The notes below the pieces were generated by a model that saw only the letters and a program-made list of their open reading frames with translations, was not told where the DNA came from and did no database searches. Positions 42,924 through 51,989 of a stretch of 64,000 bases of DNA are shown here, piece after piece. This DNA comes from Bacteriovoracaceae bacterium (GTDB lineage Bacteria > Bdellovibrionota > UBA1018): the NCBI GenBank assembly GCA_947447665.1, contig CANFJX010000002.1, forward strand, positions 62,001 to 126,000, in the 5' to 3' direction. The translations under genes and the position numbers were made by a program. Numbering within the stretch: position 1 is the first letter of the stretch; each line of letters starts with the position of its first letter.

Positions 42924-44624
42924 TTAATAAGCGGTTTTAGGTTGATAGTTGATCGACACCCGATCAGTAGCAGCTAAGCTCAAAACAAAATTGGGATCTG
43001 TGAAGGTCAAATTTTTGCTTGAAATAGTGTATTGGGAGCTTGGGACGAAAAGCGTAGAGCCGTTTTGGTGAATGATTTGGACGAGCATTTGTTCGGTGGA
43101 GGTCGGAGCACGAGCGAGGGTAAAGGTACTTTTTTTCTGGATAATCTCCTGGCCGATAGCATTCAGAACGGGAGAGTAATCTGTGTTTCCGATGTCGAGA
43201 GCGAGTGAGCCTCCCCCGACGAGTTGACCTAATTGTAGGTATCGAGTACCCACGTCGGCCTCGATGACCTTGATCGTTCCGACGGTGTTGTCTATGGCAT
43301 TTCTTGAGGTCTGAATCGTTTGGACTGAGGTTCCCGTGGTTGGAACAATGGATGCGATAAAATAATTCGGGTCGCCCGTCGGGGAATGATCGAGAGTTTT
43401 GAAAAAGGTATCAATTTGAGATTTCACATCGGCTACAGGGATTAAAAGGCTCGAATTGACGCAGACACCGAGTGTGTAGCTGATCGAATCAGCTGTTTTG
43501 GTTGGGCAGCTAATTCCCTCACTTCCGAATCGACAGCCGCTAGCACAGCAGAACCCCCCATTCCCAGAGATCATTGGACTGTTCCCGTTATTTGCGTTGA
43601 GGCTGGCTTGGTCGCATGCGTAGCCCCACTCTGGACTAAATCCAGTAGGAATCTGATTAGGAATTTCAAGGGACTGGTCATCTTCGTCGGATAGAAAGAT
43701 GAGACCTCGTAATGAGTCGGGCCGGAAAAAAGCTGTAGGTGTCGATTCGTTGTCGCTCAGAAGTTGGAGAACTGAGCTTAGTCCTCGCTCTGAGCCTGCA
43801 CCAGAACTTCCTACGCTCGCATTAATGAGAAAGTTGCTTTGGACCTGATTCGCCCAATTCGCATCGGCAGGTGTGCCTGAAGGCGGAATTGTAGAAATGA
43901 TGGCTTGACCGGATCGAACGGTATCATTCTCGATCGTATTAACACATTGAGAAAGGCTCGACTCTCCGGCACCGGTGTTTGGATTGACGCAGGGATTGGA
44001 TCCGATAAAAATGCTTGGGTTGTCGCGTAAACCGCATTGGGTGAACCCCTTCAAAAAGTAAGGCATGAGCTCAAGACAGAAGGCAGTAATGGGACCATCG
44101 TGAATGCCGGCCTTAAGAAGCGAGTACTGAGATCCCCAGAGCGGATTTAAATCACCATAGGTGAGCCCTTGGGTAAAGGTTCCGGTACTCGTATTAACCA
44201 GTGTGGGTGCCCAGCTTGGATTCAAAAAAGTATTAAGCCAACTCAATCCGGAGAGATAGGTCGATACATATCCGATCGATCCTGGGATTTGGGTAGATAG
44301 ATAGGTAGAAAAAGCCGGATGAGCGAGATAAGTATCCGTCGTGATTACTGCCACGCGGATATCCCAAGTGGGCTGCAAGTATTTCGTCATAAATCCTTGG
44401 AATCCAGCTCTCAGCTTCTGTTGATGCACATCCATGCTGGAGGAGTTGTCAACCACCCAGAGTAGATCGATTTTTGTGTTCACCTCCTGAGAGGATTGAA
44501 AGGTTTGAGTGACCTGCAGAAACTTAAATGATCCAGGGAGCTGTCCCGTGCAGGCGCTCAGGGAGAGAGTGAGAGCAGGGGTGATAAAAAAAAGAGCGCC
44601 CAGCGAGGTAGGTTTGTATTTCAT
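42924..44624 (-). CDS. VWA-domain lipoprotein
   Basis: 566 residues. Lipobox LSAC (Cys25), then a von Willebrand A domain starting KIDLLWVVDNSSSMD with an intact MIDAS DxSxS (Asp59, Ser61, Ser63), VAVITTDTY, a Cys-rich middle of about 20 cysteine-containing loops (CCASGCRFGSEG), LIFLSDEDDQ, and a C-terminal beta domain. VWA lipoproteins bind partners through the metal site, often on the cell surface; here it could be an adhesin or a part of the gliding machine. It overlaps the upstream gene by 4 bases. The shorter protein at 32.0-33.1 kb is a degenerate relative. Confidence 0.82.
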   Translation of the reverse strand: MKYKPTSLGALFFITPALTLSLSACTGQLPGSFKFLQVTQTFQSSQEVNTKIDLLWVVDNSSSMDVHQQKLRAGFQGFMTKYLQPTWDIRVAVITTDTYLAHPAFSTYLSTQIPGSIGYVSTYLSGLSWLNTFLNPSWAPTLVNTSTGTFTQGLTYGDLNPLWGSQYSLLKAGIHDGPITAFCLELMPYFLKGFTQCGLRDNPSIFIGSNPCVNPNTGAGESSLSQCVNTIENDTVRSGQAIISTIPPSGTPADANWANQVQSNFLINASVGSSGAGSERGLSSVLQLLSDNESTPTAFFRPDSLRGLIFLSDEDDQSLEIPNQIPTGFSPEWGYACDQASLNANNGNSPMISGNGGFCCASGCRFGSEGISCPTKTADSISYTLGVCVNSSLLIPVADVKSQIDTFFKTLDHSPTGDPNYFIASIVPTTGTSVQTIQTSRNAIDNTVGTIKVIEADVGTRYLQLGQLVGGGSLALDIGNTDYSPVLNAIGQEIIQKKSTFTLARAPTSTEQMLVQIIHQNGSTLFVPSSQYTISSKNLTFTDPNFVLSLAATDRVSINYQPKTAY

Positions 44625-45409
44625 TGCGGGGCCTCGCAGGTGGCGGCGGTTGACTCGATCAGCCAGTCGGTAAAAATACTCCGCTGGGAGTCGAGTTGCT
44701 TGCTTTCATGATCGAGCTTCCGGACTTCAGAGTTAAGCTGGGCTTCATCCTCTGAGTTGTCCTTTGATCCGTCCCAGCTTCCTGAAGGGTCATCGCTGGT
44801 GTCATCTGCGCCGAGGGCGCTCATGAGTTCATCTTGCTTCGGTCGGCAGATTTGTGGGCAAGTCGAGCGTCCCAAGCAAAAGCGGGCGGTGATAGTAGAT
44901 TGAGGACCGGCATGGGGACCTAGGATGAGTTGATTGGCGTGATTGGATGCCTGTCGGAAAGACACAGCTTTTCCATCGATCCATACGCAGATTGATGAGC
45001 GATTGATCGTCTTTGAAATTTCAAGAGATTCTGGAATTCTCAGACTAATTCCGTTCTCGTGTTCCAAGCAGGTCTCCATGTCTGAGTGCGTTGCTAGTTT
45101 TTTATGAGTATAACGAATCGTAAAACAGCCGGTTTCGCTCCGCTCCAGTGCAATGACCTTCTGGGTCGGCGTATGAGCGGGCGCGGTGAGGGGCGTCGTT
45201 GCTGGAGAGGGCGAGGCTAGGATTGGTCTAGAGATTTGAACTGATGGAGAACCGTTGTTTGGTAGTGCGGGGAGGTTCGGCTCAATAGTTTGGTGATGCA
45301 ATCGAAACCGAGCGGCTATAAATATTCCTAAAATAATAAATAAAGGTAAAAAAAATGAGGATAAAAAAATTTTTCTAACAGTCGACTGACTCAACTTCAA
45401 CCGGCCCAT
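44621..45409 (-). CDS. Membrane-anchored protein of unknown function, first gene of the envelope operon
   Basis: 262 residues. A TM helix near residues 12-32 (IFLSSFFLPLFIILGIFIAA) is followed by a Pro/Thr linker (ASPSPATTPLTAPAHTPT), a compact domain at about 90-190 with conserved-looking Cys (ETGCFTIRY, METCLEHE, SSICVWIDG, ARFCLGRSTCPQIC), and an acidic coiled C-terminal end. The family is not known to me. It overlaps the VWA gene by 4 bases. A 154-base gap separates it from the next upstream gene. Confidence 0.6.
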   Translation of the reverse strand: MGRLKLSQSTVRKIFLSSFFLPLFIILGIFIAARFRLHHQTIEPNLPALPNNGSPSVQISRPILASPSPATTPLTAPAHTPTQKVIALERSETGCFTIRYTHKKLATHSDMETCLEHENGISLRIPESLEISKTINRSSICVWIDGKAVSFRQASNHANQLILGPHAGPQSTITARFCLGRSTCPQICRPKQDELMSALGADDTSDDPSGSWDGSKDNSEDEAQLNSEVRKLDHESKQLDSQRSIFTDWLIESTAATCEAPQ

Positions 45410-45562
45410 AAGCTCTCCCTAGCGATAGATTCGATCGCTCTAGTATTTGATTCGGAGAATGGGCTGATAAATTTAGAAAAATCGGATTTTAAAAATACCT
45501 GAAAAGCTTGATAGGAGCAGGTTTCAGTCGCTTGCTAAGCGAGCTGCTAAGTGCTGGTGCTG

Positions 45563-47182
45563 CTAAAGTGGAGACCAGGCGATACCTAATCCGCCGGTAA
45601 ATTGATTGTAAGAGTAGCTTGCGGAAACGTTTGAAAAATTATTCACGTAGCTGATGTCGCATAGGAGCATCCATTGGGAGCTGAGATAGTGTGACCAGTT
45701 GATCCGGAGAGGAAGATTGAGGTCTACCCTTTTAAGAGTGGAATCAAAGTAGTTTGTGTAGAGTAGGCCGATCGATGCATTCAGCGTATCGCTACCAGTT
45801 AAGCGCATCAGGTTTGAGAAGCCAACGCTAGAGGCAAGATAGCGGACATCTGCGCCCGTTGCGTTGGTTTTTTCAATCGTGAAGTTCCAGCTAGGGTTGA
45901 AAAGCTGCTTTACCGTATTGGATATGAGTTGAACTCGAGTGCCAAAGGCATTGCCTGTTTGGCTTGGGTAGATCCAGTAAACTTGGGGTCTAAAATAAAA
46001 ATCAATCTGAAGCTGGAGAGTTTTATTCAAAAATGCTTTTAAAAAAGGACCAAATTCAACACTGGCACTCGATTTTCCATAAGTATAATTAGTCGAAGTT
46101 GAGCTTAATAATTCGTTCTGAAAGGTGAAATTTCCCACCGCTTTCATTCCGCCACTGAAAGTAGAGAGCGGCTTGTAGTTTGCGTAAATAGATGCGGAGT
46201 TAGTGAAGTATTGATAGTTTTGAGTTTTAGGATTGGTGTTTTGATTGAATGAGCCTTGATAATTGTAAACCATCTGGATTGGGCTTAATGGAGCATCCAT
46301 CCACCCAACTCCGGCTGATAGATTCATTTTTCCAGTCGATTTTCCGGACAAGCTCACTGGGTTAGAGATTCCGATGGGAAGTTGACCAATGTTTGAGTCA
46401 TATTGGCCCAGGCTTGAGGCATTGATGAACCAACGCGGTTTCTTGAAGGGAGTCAGGATCTGTTCGGTCGATTGGATGATTTCAGCAGAGCTAGGGATAT
46501 GCGGAAGTTTTTCCGCCAGCGCTCTGGCTTCAAGGATTTCCGCGGTTGCAAGGGTCCCATAGCTCATTCGGAAGTTAAGTAAACCCAAGTAATATCGTGC
46601 AATGAGTTGAAGTTCAGGGGGACCATGGTCTTTGACGAAGCTCATGTGCTCATCGGCGGAAGCATAATTGCCTCCGGTGAATTCGATATTCCCTAAGAGC
46701 AGGTGGCTCGGCACTTCATTAAAGTGCATTTTGATGCAGGCGTTGAGATGGTTTTTGGCCAGTGCGACATTTTTCTTTTTTTGATAAAGAGTCGCAAGTT
46801 CAAAGTGGTAGGGACCTTGGTCCTTTTCGGCCTTTTGAGTAATGAGCTGGGTGTAAATCTCGATTGCTCGGTCGTCATTTCCTTTGATTTTTAGTGTGAG
46901 TGCTCTCATTTCTAGTGCGGGCAGGTACCTCGGGTCTAATTGGAGTGCTTTATCTAAAAGACGAGCGGCTTGAGCTATTTCGTTTTTATTGTAATGGAGG
47001 AGTGCCTCTGTGTAGGTTGCCTCCAGTGCTAATTCGGGATGAGATACCTCGGCTTGCGCGCTTCGGCTTTGATTGAGCCATGAGGCAAAAAGTAATAAAA
47101 AAAGTAAATAGAGTTTTGATGTCCTTGTTTTCTGTCGATTTTTTTTGTCTGTGTCATCTGGGACACAAATTGCGGAGTCCAT
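45563..47182 (-). CDS. TPR - outer-membrane barrel fusion protein
   Basis: 539 residues. A signal peptide with a long basic n-region (KLYLLFLLLFASW...AQA), then TPR helices over about 45-220 (LLDKALQLDPRYLPALEMRALTL), and a barrel from about 250 to the end (WFINASSLGQYDSNI, FYFRPQVYWIYPS, FTGGLGIAWSPL). The architecture is like surface lipoprotein assembly or exopolysaccharide export proteins, but I do not assign one. It is divergent from the FecR-type gene with only 44 bases between starts and no clear Shine-Dalgarno on either side. A TCGCTT-GCT-AAGCGA hairpin lies after its end. Confidence 0.75.
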   Translation of the reverse strand: MDSAICVPDDTDKKNRQKTRTSKLYLLFLLLFASWLNQSRSAQAEVSHPELALEATYTEALLHYNKNEIAQAARLLDKALQLDPRYLPALEMRALTLKIKGNDDRAIEIYTQLITQKAEKDQGPYHFELATLYQKKKNVALAKNHLNACIKMHFNEVPSHLLLGNIEFTGGNYASADEHMSFVKDHGPPELQLIARYYLGLLNFRMSYGTLATAEILEARALAEKLPHIPSSAEIIQSTEQILTPFKKPRWFINASSLGQYDSNIGQLPIGISNPVSLSGKSTGKMNLSAGVGWMDAPLSPIQMVYNYQGSFNQNTNPKTQNYQYFTNSASIYANYKPLSTFSGGMKAVGNFTFQNELLSSTSTNYTYGKSSASVEFGPFLKAFLNKTLQLQIDFYFRPQVYWIYPSQTGNAFGTRVQLISNTVKQLFNPSWNFTIEKTNATGADVRYLASSVGFSNLMRLTGSDTLNASIGLLYTNYFDSTLKRVDLNLPLRINWSHYLSSQWMLLCDISYVNNFSNVSASYSYNQFTGGLGIAWSPL

Positions 47183-47226
47183 GAGTTTAATTTAACATTA
47201 AATAGATGTGGAATGTTTGCAGTTTT

Positions 47227-48315
47227 ATGAGGTTTTTTAAAACCCTTCTTTTTTGGTCCGTCAGTGTTTTGACGGTGGCTTCGGCAAGTCCGAGAGTCCC
47301 TGCGGGGGATGTGGTCAGTGTGCTGGGGCAAGTCTTCATTCGCGAGGATCGTGAAGTGGATACAAACGCGATGGGTAAGATGAGGCAAGCACGTGCTGGT
47401 GATCCGATTTATGCTGGTGACGTCATTAACACGGCCAGTAATGCGGGTGTGAAAATCATGCTGAGGGACCGGAGCATTCTGGATCTCGGCCCGTCTTCGC
47501 TTTTTAAGGTCAGTGAGTTTAAGCAGGGGAAAAATTCTGAACGTCAAGTGGAGCTGGATATGACCTATGGCAGCGTGCGTGCTGCCGTGACGGAGAAACT
47601 CAAAGGGCAGAGTAAATTTAAGCTTCGAACCCCCAGTGCTGTCATGGGCGTCCGTGGCACGGTTGCAATTTCGGAAGTGTCTTTGGGGGATCAAGCGGCA
47701 ACGGGTCCTGCCCGAGGAGGCGCGAGTGAGTCTAAGACTACCTTTCTCATCACTCAAGGCCAGGGAGAAGTAACCGCTGTCGGGGGAGGGGCCCAAGGCG
47801 CCTCCGCTGTAGTTCTGAATCCAGGTGATCAGGCATCCACATCGTCTCTTTCTTTTGGTAGCTCAGGAGCCTCAGGGTCAGTGAATAAGGAGTCGCTCTC
47901 TCCGGCTCAACTCGATCAAAAAACTCAGCAAGCTCAGAACCTCTCGCGATCTACCGATACGGCTTTTGTTTTAGCGACTAACTTTGACCGTGCCCGCGAG
48001 CAAAATCAACAGGAGCGCACTCAGGAGCAGCGCTCTGGTGCTAGCAACGCGTCTGCCGGGAGGGTGAGCCAAGATCCAGGAGAGCGATCACCAGCCACTG
48101 CAAGCGCTGGCGCAGGACCTGGACCTGCCGGAAGTATCTTAACCTCGATGACCACTCAATTGGCTCAATCCTTACCCCCTCCAGGCCTAATGACTATTTC
48201 GAATTTGGGCGTCTCGGGTGCTCCCACTAATCTGCAGGTCCTCTCGCAACAGTCAAACGTGATCTCATTGCCGCCCGCAGCGACGAAATCGCTGACTGTG
48301 AAAGTGAGCTGGTGA
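47227..48315 (+). CDS. FecR-domain secreted protein
   Basis: 362 residues from the ATG at 47227, which starts the signal peptide directly (MRFFKTLLFWSVSVLTVASA); an ATG at 47206 is also in frame. The FecR-like domain is at about 30-150 (VSVLGQVFIRED, ARAGDPIYAGDVINTASNAG, VKIMLRDRSILDLGPSSLF, FKLRTPSAVMGVRGT), the standard surface-exposed FecR pattern. The rest is low complexity with Ser, Gln and Ala. FecR domains outside sigma-factor systems are thought to be cell-wall or matrix modules. It is coupled to the following lipoprotein gene by a TGATG overlap. Confidence 0.8.
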   Translation: MRFFKTLLFWSVSVLTVASASPRVPAGDVVSVLGQVFIREDREVDTNAMGKMRQARAGDPIYAGDVINTASNAGVKIMLRDRSILDLGPSSLFKVSEFKQGKNSERQVELDMTYGSVRAAVTEKLKGQSKFKLRTPSAVMGVRGTVAISEVSLGDQAATGPARGGASESKTTFLITQGQGEVTAVGGGAQGASAVVLNPGDQASTSSLSFGSSGASGSVNKESLSPAQLDQKTQQAQNLSRSTDTAFVLATNFDRAREQNQQERTQEQRSGASNASAGRVSQDPGERSPATASAGAGPGPAGSILTSMTTQLAQSLPPPGLMTISNLGVSGAPTNLQVLSQQSNVISLPPAATKSLTVKVSW

Positions 48316-49766
48316 TGAATTTTTCAAAAGTTAAAACGAATGATTTGATCGTTTTGTCCTTTCTGTGTCTCTCCGGGTGCTCTCTAGCAGTTCCCGATTC
48401 TCGTTCGATTACGATTTCCTTTCCAAGCGGCCTTGTGGCTAATTCCAGGGCAAGTTTAGGTCCTCCGCACGCGAGGTCTTTCGATAGCCCTCCAGAAACG
48501 CTGGCTAATTTTAATTGTTTTGGAATTAACATTACAGGTCCTGGAATTAGACCTAATCCTAATTTGAGTACTTGTTCCACTCCCGGGTCAGTGGGAGCGG
48601 GATTAGTAGCGGGTTTGAGTGACGTTGGGAAGGACTCGATTGTAGTGGATGTTCCGACGGGGCCCGCGCGTTTGATTCAACTCTTTGCGGTGCAAAGTTC
48701 CGTGGGTTGCCCGAGCGTCGATGAGATCATGACTACGCCGACCCTGAAAGCGGGTATGGGGAGTCCCTACTTGTTGGGTAGTGCGATCGTCGACATTACG
48801 GCTGACACGGTGGTGAGCATCCAGGCCCAATGGGATCCAGCGAATCCAGTGAGGGTATTTTGCCCGGATGATCGGCCCTCGAATGGAACTCCATCTTCTC
48901 CGGGCTTGGTCAGGCAGTTGGCTTTTTTTCAGCCGTTCAATCAGAACCCGGATCCTCTGATCAATCTGACGACTCAGGTCGGAGTGCCTCTCCCCTTTGA
49001 GATCGGGGTACAGGTTTTAGATGCTGGCGGGAGCCTGATCCCGAATGCAACGGGGGAAATCATTCTTTCTCTCTCCACTCGATCCGACTGCTCCGACACG
49101 ATCAGCAATCTTATGCCTGTGAGTGCCCCAATCCCTAGTTCCACTGCTGCTCCCACTATGCCTACTCAAGTTGGTGTTGCTAGCGCCTTCATCTCTACCA
49201 ACAGTTCTGCTATTTTTTCTGGTGTGAGTCTCAACGTGAGTGGATCTGTTTATCTCAGGGCACAATCAGGTGGTGCTCTGCCGGCTTGCAGAGGGCCGAT
49301 TACTGTCCAGCCTGAGGCGGCTTCACAATCAGGTCAGTTAGGTTCATCTGGAGTGGTGCCAGCAAATCCTATCTCTCTCACCGGTAACGCTAATACTCAA
49401 CTTCCCACTCAGATTTTAGTCTACGCTCCGCCTCCCGTTGCTGGGGCAATCTGTCGGGCCGTATTTGTGGGTCTGACTGATGAGTCTTATTTGCCGGCGT
49501 TTTTGAATTCGCCCATTTCCTTGTTGTTAAAGGCTTGGATTCCTCCCTTGGCCAGTGGGGGGCAGTCTGCGAGCTCAGCTGTGGTGAATTTTTTTAGCGA
49601 CTCCGGTTGTTCACAGGCGGCCACAATCGTTGGTCTGCCTCAAGGCCAGGCTGAGGTGCAAGTTTGGATAAAGGAAACGGGCTCCGGCCGAGTCTGGTTG
49701 CAAGCCGCGCAAGCTGGATCATCGGTGAGCTCCATCCGAGCTGGGTTATTTGATCTTTCGTTCTAA
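48315..49766 (+). CDS. Lipoprotein of unknown function downstream of FecR protein
   Basis: 483 residues from the ATG at 48315 (TGATG overlap with the FecR gene; a GTG at 48312 is also possible). Lipobox LSGC, then long beta-rich Ser/Gly/Pro segments with no domain I can name, including immunoglobulin-like stretches (GEIILSLSTRSDCSD, SGVSLNVSGSVYLRAQSGG). Several Cys occur in the mature part. The gene pair with FecR and the divergent TPR-barrel gene suggests a surface assembly. Its last 21 bases overlap the end of the convergent ferritin-like/ATP-grasp gene. Confidence 0.65.
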   Translation: MNFSKVKTNDLIVLSFLCLSGCSLAVPDSRSITISFPSGLVANSRASLGPPHARSFDSPPETLANFNCFGINITGPGIRPNPNLSTCSTPGSVGAGLVAGLSDVGKDSIVVDVPTGPARLIQLFAVQSSVGCPSVDEIMTTPTLKAGMGSPYLLGSAIVDITADTVVSIQAQWDPANPVRVFCPDDRPSNGTPSSPGLVRQLAFFQPFNQNPDPLINLTTQVGVPLPFEIGVQVLDAGGSLIPNATGEIILSLSTRSDCSDTISNLMPVSAPIPSSTAAPTMPTQVGVASAFISTNSSAIFSGVSLNVSGSVYLRAQSGGALPACRGPITVQPEAASQSGQLGSSGVVPANPISLTGNANTQLPTQILVYAPPPVAGAICRAVFVGLTDESYLPAFLNSPISLLLKAWIPPLASGGQSASSAVVNFFSDSGCSQAATIVGLPQGQAEVQVWIKETGSGRVWLQAAQAGSSVSSIRAGLFDLSF

Positions 49767-51881
49767 TTCCGGATTGGGAAATGTCACTAAGAGCGTCATC
49801 ACGGTTTTGGCTTGAGCCGGATCATTAGTAAAGAGGACGCCGGAACGGATTCGTTTTCGCTCGCCCGATGTTTCAGTTCGAATGGGATACTGAGAGCGCA
49901 TTGATTGAACAAAGGCAAGAGGATCGGAATAGCCCATTTTGGGAAGTTCACGCAATGGAATGAATATCCAGGCTCCGGTGACGCCAGGGGCAAGGTGCTT
50001 TTCTACTTCCAGTGCGACCCGCCCCATCGTCCAGCGAGGGTTGAGTTCGACGAGGGGTTTAAGCCGAAGATCCCCTTCCGGTGTTTGCCAGAGAAAAGCG
50101 TCAACACCTGCGGGTCCACGGTAGCCCTCCTCACGCAGCCTTTTACCTAAGTCGCGTAAAAAGCCTTTCCAAGGTTTAAGAGTGGAGTGAAAGAAACGAA
50201 GTTGCTCCTGAGTGAGGCTGTAAAATTTGCTTCCTAGAATCGTCCCTCGATACTCGTGATGGGCTCCGGTAATAAATTGTCGGACCTCGAGGAGAGTGAT
50301 TTCGTGGTCTTGGATTTTCATTTGGATCGAGAGATCAGCGACTCGGTTCAGGTAGGGCTCCACAACGAGTTGACCCTGGGTTTTGAGTATCTTACGAATC
50401 CATCCGCCAAGGGGGCCTTCTAAGTCCTCGAGGCGAGAGATCGCTTTAACTTGCATGCCCGAGGTCCCGAAGGGCGCCTTAATCATCGCTCTGGAGTAGA
50501 TTTTGAGGAGATCGGACAGAGCCCCGATTGCTGAATTCCATTCTTTATAGATTCGGCCCGTTTCTTTCTGAGTTGCAAAAAAACTAGAAAAATTGGGATG
50601 ACGCCCGAGCCAATCATTGAGGAATTCAACGCTCCAAGTTTTTGAAAAAATACGCCCCGCGCCGTGTGCCGTGAGATTATCCTGGGTGATAACAGACTGA
50701 GCAAAGTCGCTATTCCCACCGTCCGCGCGGACAAGTCTAGGTAGGAGTGGGGTGAAAAGTGGAATCACTTCAGGACTCCATCCCCAGGGCTCTATGCCTG
50801 CTATTTTTGGTCTCGCCAATTTTTCAGCCTCAGCGGTCTCTAAGTATTCGGGGATTTCGATCCCCGCGGATTGAAGTGACTCGATCCATTCGATCGAGGG
50901 TTTTTTCTCGATTAAAACTACATCGGTTCCTTGGCTTAAGAATGTAGGAATCACCTCGAGGTCGCCCCTCATTTTCTGGGCGGGTCCGGAGGGAGTGTAC
51001 CCGGGGCGACCCCGGAGGATTTCGTTATCGCAGTGGGGATTGTAAATCCAGAGAACCGGCGGCCGTCCCTTAGAGCCTGAGAAGGCTCGAAGTTCGCGGA
51101 TATAGTTTTCCGAAAATCCGATTTGTCGTCGAGCCTCTTCGCAGAAGTTTTGACCTTTAGCTCGCTGCGGATTAAGCGGAAATGGCAGGAGCTCTCGATA
51201 GGCATCCCATTCCGTCTGGGAGTGGGCAGACTCACGCCAGCGGTTAAACCAAACGAGGCCGTGCTTGACGTGCCCCATTTCCTCTCGGAATACGCGCTCC
51301 AGCAGCGCTGCGGTGAGAGTGTCGCCCACGGCTTGAACGGCATTCATATAGTAGAAAGAAAAATCGAGATTGGCCTGCTCAAAGGTGAGACTCATTTGAA
51401 CCGTAAAATCCAGAGGTGATCGAACTTCCTTCATGCACTTCCAAAAATAATCATTGACTGGGATGTCCCCGAGTTCGACTCCGAGTTCCTTCATTCTTGT
51501 TATGTAAAGTTGGAGGTGTCCTTGCTCCTCTGAAATAATCTTGGCTACACCCGCCCGAAATGAGGGGTGAGCCTGTGGAAAGCGAAGCAACACAAGAGCC
51601 ATGAGTTCAAGAGCTAGGAGTTCATGGTTAGCAAAAAAGTGAAGGACCTTGCCCCGCTCCTCCGGAAGGTGGAGGCGGTGCAGGGATGGGAATTCGCCTT
51701 TGCCGATCTTGGATAGTCGAGGGGGGCGTCCTGGAAATAAGGGGGGAGCAATGAGGCCAGATGCTACCACTGGGGAGGTAGACACGGGAGGGCATCCCAG
51801 AAGTTTTTCTTCAAGCGAGGTGCCAAAGAGTAAGTGATTAGCCCATTCTTCGAGTGTCATGCGCGTCAGGGACTCTAGCAC
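49746..51881 (-). CDS. Ferritin-like (DUF455-type) di-iron domain fused to an ATP-grasp domain
   Basis: 711 residues from a GTG at 51881; an ATG at 51860 would give 704, and neither has a clear ribosome site. Residues about 70-260 are a four-helix ferritin-like domain with di-iron ligands: Glu87 (FFANHELLALE), Glu119-x2-His122 (SEEQGHLQ), Glu168 (TFEQANLDF) and Glu201-x2-His204 (REEMGHVKHG). Residues about 400-690 are ATP-grasp-like: MIKAPFGTSGMQV (nucleotide loop), VVEPYLNRVADL, and GVDAFLW..LVELNPRWTM with the Mg-binding E-x-N. The fusion suggests a metal-dependent oxidase combined with a carboxylate-amine ligase. No partner genes are nearby; it is convergent with the lipoprotein gene. Substrate unknown. 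Confidence 0.75.
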   Translation of the reverse strand: MLESLTRMTLEEWANHLLFGTSLEEKLLGCPPVSTSPVVASGLIAPPLFPGRPPRLSKIGKGEFPSLHRLHLPEERGKVLHFFANHELLALELMALVLLRFPQAHPSFRAGVAKIISEEQGHLQLYITRMKELGVELGDIPVNDYFWKCMKEVRSPLDFTVQMSLTFEQANLDFSFYYMNAVQAVGDTLTAALLERVFREEMGHVKHGLVWFNRWRESAHSQTEWDAYRELLPFPLNPQRAKGQNFCEEARRQIGFSENYIRELRAFSGSKGRPPVLWIYNPHCDNEILRGRPGYTPSGPAQKMRGDLEVIPTFLSQGTDVVLIEKKPSIEWIESLQSAGIEIPEYLETAEAEKLARPKIAGIEPWGWSPEVIPLFTPLLPRLVRADGGNSDFAQSVITQDNLTAHGAGRIFSKTWSVEFLNDWLGRHPNFSSFFATQKETGRIYKEWNSAIGALSDLLKIYSRAMIKAPFGTSGMQVKAISRLEDLEGPLGGWIRKILKTQGQLVVEPYLNRVADLSIQMKIQDHEITLLEVRQFITGAHHEYRGTILGSKFYSLTQEQLRFFHSTLKPWKGFLRDLGKRLREEGYRGPAGVDAFLWQTPEGDLRLKPLVELNPRWTMGRVALEVEKHLAPGVTGAWIFIPLRELPKMGYSDPLAFVQSMRSQYPIRTETSGERKRIRSGVLFTNDPAQAKTVMTLLVTFPNPELERKIK

Positions 51882-51954
51882 ATTCTTGTTTTTACTAGAA
51901 ACTTTAGAGCCTTTTTTAGCGCCGCTCTCGGGCTTTGAGTTTCCACAAAAAAAC

Positions 51955-51983
51955 TAGACTTACGCCAAAGTTACGCCTATAGT
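51955..51983 (+). promoter_or_regulatory. lexA promoter with TTAC-N7-TTAC direct-repeat operator
   Basis: TAGACT at 51955-51960 and TATAGT at 51978-51983 are spaced by 17 bases. Between and overlapping them lies TTACGCCAAAGTTAC, a direct repeat TTAC-N7-TTAC at 51960-51974, which would block polymerase if bound. The start codon begins 7 bases after the -10, so the transcript may be leaderless. The direct-repeat shape resembles the GTTC-N7-GTTC LexA box of alphaproteobacteria, with a different half-site. Confidence 0.55.
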
Positions 51984-51989
51984 GGAGAG

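Noticed and set aside
47029..47796. Long minus-strand frame opposite the FecR gene (255 codons)
   Set aside because: It spans the divergent start region and runs antisense to a FecR domain; its translation is Arg/His-rich without domain signs.
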